NCBI GenBank assembly: GCA_020050695.1
Contig: JAGVKI010000190.1
Span: 1 to 5,214, forward strand
Length of the DNA: 5,214 nt
DNA from: Alphaproteobacteria bacterium
GTDB taxonomy: Bacteria; Pseudomonadota; Alphaproteobacteria; Rickettsiales; SXRF01
Direction of reading: 5' to 3'
Shown here: positions 3,705 through 5,214 of the stretch, in pieces
Layout: each line of letters starts with the position of its first letter
Position numbering within the stretch: position 1 is the stretch's first letter
The notes under the pieces: model-generated
What the model was told of the DNA's origin: nothing
The model's database searches: none
The model's input: the letters and a program-made list of their open reading frames with translations, nothing else
Position numbers and translations under genes: made by a program

Positions 3705-5214
3705 GATTTATGCCACTGCACGGAATACAGGTCGAAGCGGCGGTCTTTTAAATTCTGCACCGTTCCTGAATTACGCGCTCCCATAAGATTGGCCGGACGT
3801 AAATCGGCAATCGCCAGCATTTCCACGTTTGGCGTGGTATCGGCGGCAATACCGTCACGCGCAAAGGGGAAATCGCACGGGGTCAGGATACAGCTCTGGG
3901 CATATTGCATATCCATATTCTCTACGCCCGGCAGGTTGCCCACCGTTCCTGAAAGCACCACATAGCACTGGTTTTCCACCGCGCGCGCATGGGCGCAGTA
4001 ACGCACACGCAAATACCCCTGCCGCTCATCGGTGCAGAACGGCACGAACAGAATCTGCGCACCCTGGTTGACCAGGTGGCGGGCCGTTTCAGGGAATTCG
4101 GAATCATAACAAATCAGCACGCCAATCGGGCCGCAATCGGTCATGATGGCATCGAGTTCATTGCCCCCGCGTATATTCCACCAGAAACGCTCATTAGGCG
4201 TTGGATGGATCTTGAACTGCTGGTGTATCGAACCATCGCGCAGGAACACATAGCAGATATTATATACTTCGTTATCCTCCCCCATGGTGGGGTGGGAACC
4301 GCCGATAATATTGACGTTATACTGCACAGCCATTTCTGACATGGCCTGCTTGAAGCGGTCGGTATAGCTGGTAATGATGCGCAGCGCCTCCGCCGGGGGC
4401 AGGTTGTTCGCATCAATGGAAAGAAGCTGCAAGGTGAATAGTTCGGGGAATACGATAAAGTCGCCTTTATAGTTGGACACAATATCCACGAAATAGCGCA
4501 CCTGGCTGATAAACTCCTCAAACGAGGATACCGCGCGCAGCTGGTACTGTACCGATGCAACACGCACGGTTTCCGGCATACGGCCACGCTGTTTCTGCGG
4601 CGTCGATTCCTGCGCTACCGCAGGGTTGCGCCAGAGCATATGGGTTGCATAGCCAAGCGATGCCTTATCGGAGGGCAGATAGTCTTTGAGCAGGCCAACC
4701 ACCTCAAAATCATTGCGCAGCTGGAAATAAATCACCGGGTCGCTCATGCGCTTGCCCTTGACCATTTCTATATATGCTTCAGGGGTTTTAACCTTTTTGA
4801 TTTTCTTATGAAGCCCTGGCATACGGCCACCGAATATAATGCCCTTCAGGCGCAGGAACTGGCAAAGCTTTTTGCGCTCGTTATAAAAGCGCTGGCCAAT
4901 GCGCATACCCTGGAATTCACGGTTTACACAGACTTCCATGCCGTAAAGATAGTCGCCATTATCGTTATGGCGCGCAGCAAACCCGTCACCGGTGATTTCA
5001 CGCCATGTATGGGGTTTGAGGGCAATATCACCTGAAATACGGAACGTGGCGCAATAGCCGATAATTTTATCTTCATAGACGGCAACAAACTGGCCTTCTG
5101 GAAAATGGCCTATCTGCCCGCGCAGCATATCCTCGCTGTAGGTTGGCATATCCGTATAGACCTGCTTAAGCAGCGCCAGTATATTGCCGATGTCCTTTAC
5201 ACTGGCATTACGAA
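3701..5214 (-). CDS. GNAT acetyltransferase-carbon-nitrogen hydrolase fusion, 5' end outside window
   Basis: This is a two-domain enzyme: an N-terminal GNAT N-acyltransferase (to about residue 175) and a C-terminal nitrilase-superfamily amidohydrolase (about 194-470). Numbering is from ATG 5149, but the frame stays open for 21 more codons to the window edge (RNASVKDIGNILALLKQVYT...), which read as the first strand and helix of a GNAT fold. The real start is therefore outside, and the full protein is over 503 residues. In the hydrolase, the Glu-Lys-Cys triad is visible: Glu236 in VFPELF, Lys313 in FKIHPTPNE and Cys347 in ICYDSEFPE; RAVENQCYVV (389-398) is also typical. In the GNAT part the acetyl-CoA loop reads QGMRIG (80-85), with Arg where the motif's first Gly is usual. 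Such fusions are known, for example B. subtilis YhcX as I recall it; the substrate is unknown. A role in amide, nitrile or N-carbamoyl compound turnover or damaged-metabolite repair is inference. No operon partner is visible. Confidence 0.9.
   Translation of the reverse strand, partial: RNASVKDIGNILALLKQVYTDMPTYSEDMLRGQIGHFPEGQFVAVYEDKIIGYCATFRISGDIALKPHTWREITGDGFAARHNDNGDYLYGMEVCVNREFQGMRIGQRFYNERKKLCQFLRLKGIIFGGRMPGLHKKIKKVKTPEAYIEMVKGKRMSDPVIYFQLRNDFEVVGLLKDYLPSDKASLGYATHMLWRNPAVAQESTPQKQRGRMPETVRVASVQYQLRAVSSFEEFISQVRYFVDIVSNYKGDFIVFPELFTLQLLSIDANNLPPAEALRIITSYTDRFKQAMSEMAVQYNVNIIGGSHPTMGEDNEVYNICYVFLRDGSIHQQFKIHPTPNERFWWNIRGGNELDAIMTDCGPIGVLICYDSEFPETARHLVNQGAQILFVPFCTDERQGYLRVRYCAHARAVENQCYVVLSGTVGNLPGVENMDMQYAQSCILTPCDFPFARDGIAADTTPNVEMLAIADLRPANLMGARNSGTVQNLKDRRFDLYSVQWHKS

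Overview
The window looks bacterial and most likely proteobacterial, perhaps alphaproteobacterial. Coding DNA is of middling GC, the spacers are AT-rich, Shine-Dalgarno sites can be seen, and a lipobox lipoprotein and a UmuD-like protein are present. No rRNA, tRNA or other marker gene fixes the taxon, so lineage is an inference. I see no tRNA, rRNA, CRISPR array, insertion sequence or phage gene.

Layout, left to right: (1) a 43-aa predicted lipoprotein (minus, 56-187) with a possible terminator hairpin behind it. (2) A 604-bp AT-rich stretch (188-791) holding a 15-bp tandem repeat, a pair of overlapping palindromes, a long-loop inverted repeat and a possible 50-aa minus-strand gene (398-550). 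(3) A UmuD/LexA-type S24 protein (plus, 792-1223) in which both catalytic residues, Ser and Lys, are replaced. (4) A 328-aa hydrophilic protein of unknown function (minus, 1251-2237) with a good ribosome binding site and a plausible extended -10 promoter. (5) A 407-aa uncharacterised protein (plus, 2481-3704) with a QExGHH motif that recalls a broken HExxH metalloprotease site. (6) A GNAT acetyltransferase fused to a carbon-nitrogen hydrolase (minus, 3701 to beyond the window edge), with the Glu-Lys-Cys triad intact; its true start lies outside the window.

From the UmuD-like gene onward, neighbours alternate in strand, so nothing there forms a classical operon. Two convergent pairs are tightly packed: a 27-bp gap at 1224-1250, and stop codons sharing a CTAG at 3701-3704. 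Two divergent spacers, 551-791 and 2238-2480, carry the likely promoters. I see no shared pathway linking the genes. The best candidate for new biology is the UmuD-like protein: exact family spacing is kept between the two catalytic positions, yet both are substituted, no Cys-Gly or Ala-Gly cleavage site is visible, and no umuC follows. A second lead is a related motif, GGTGC(ACC)GGCATGCC, about 80 bp upstream of two separate minus-strand genes.
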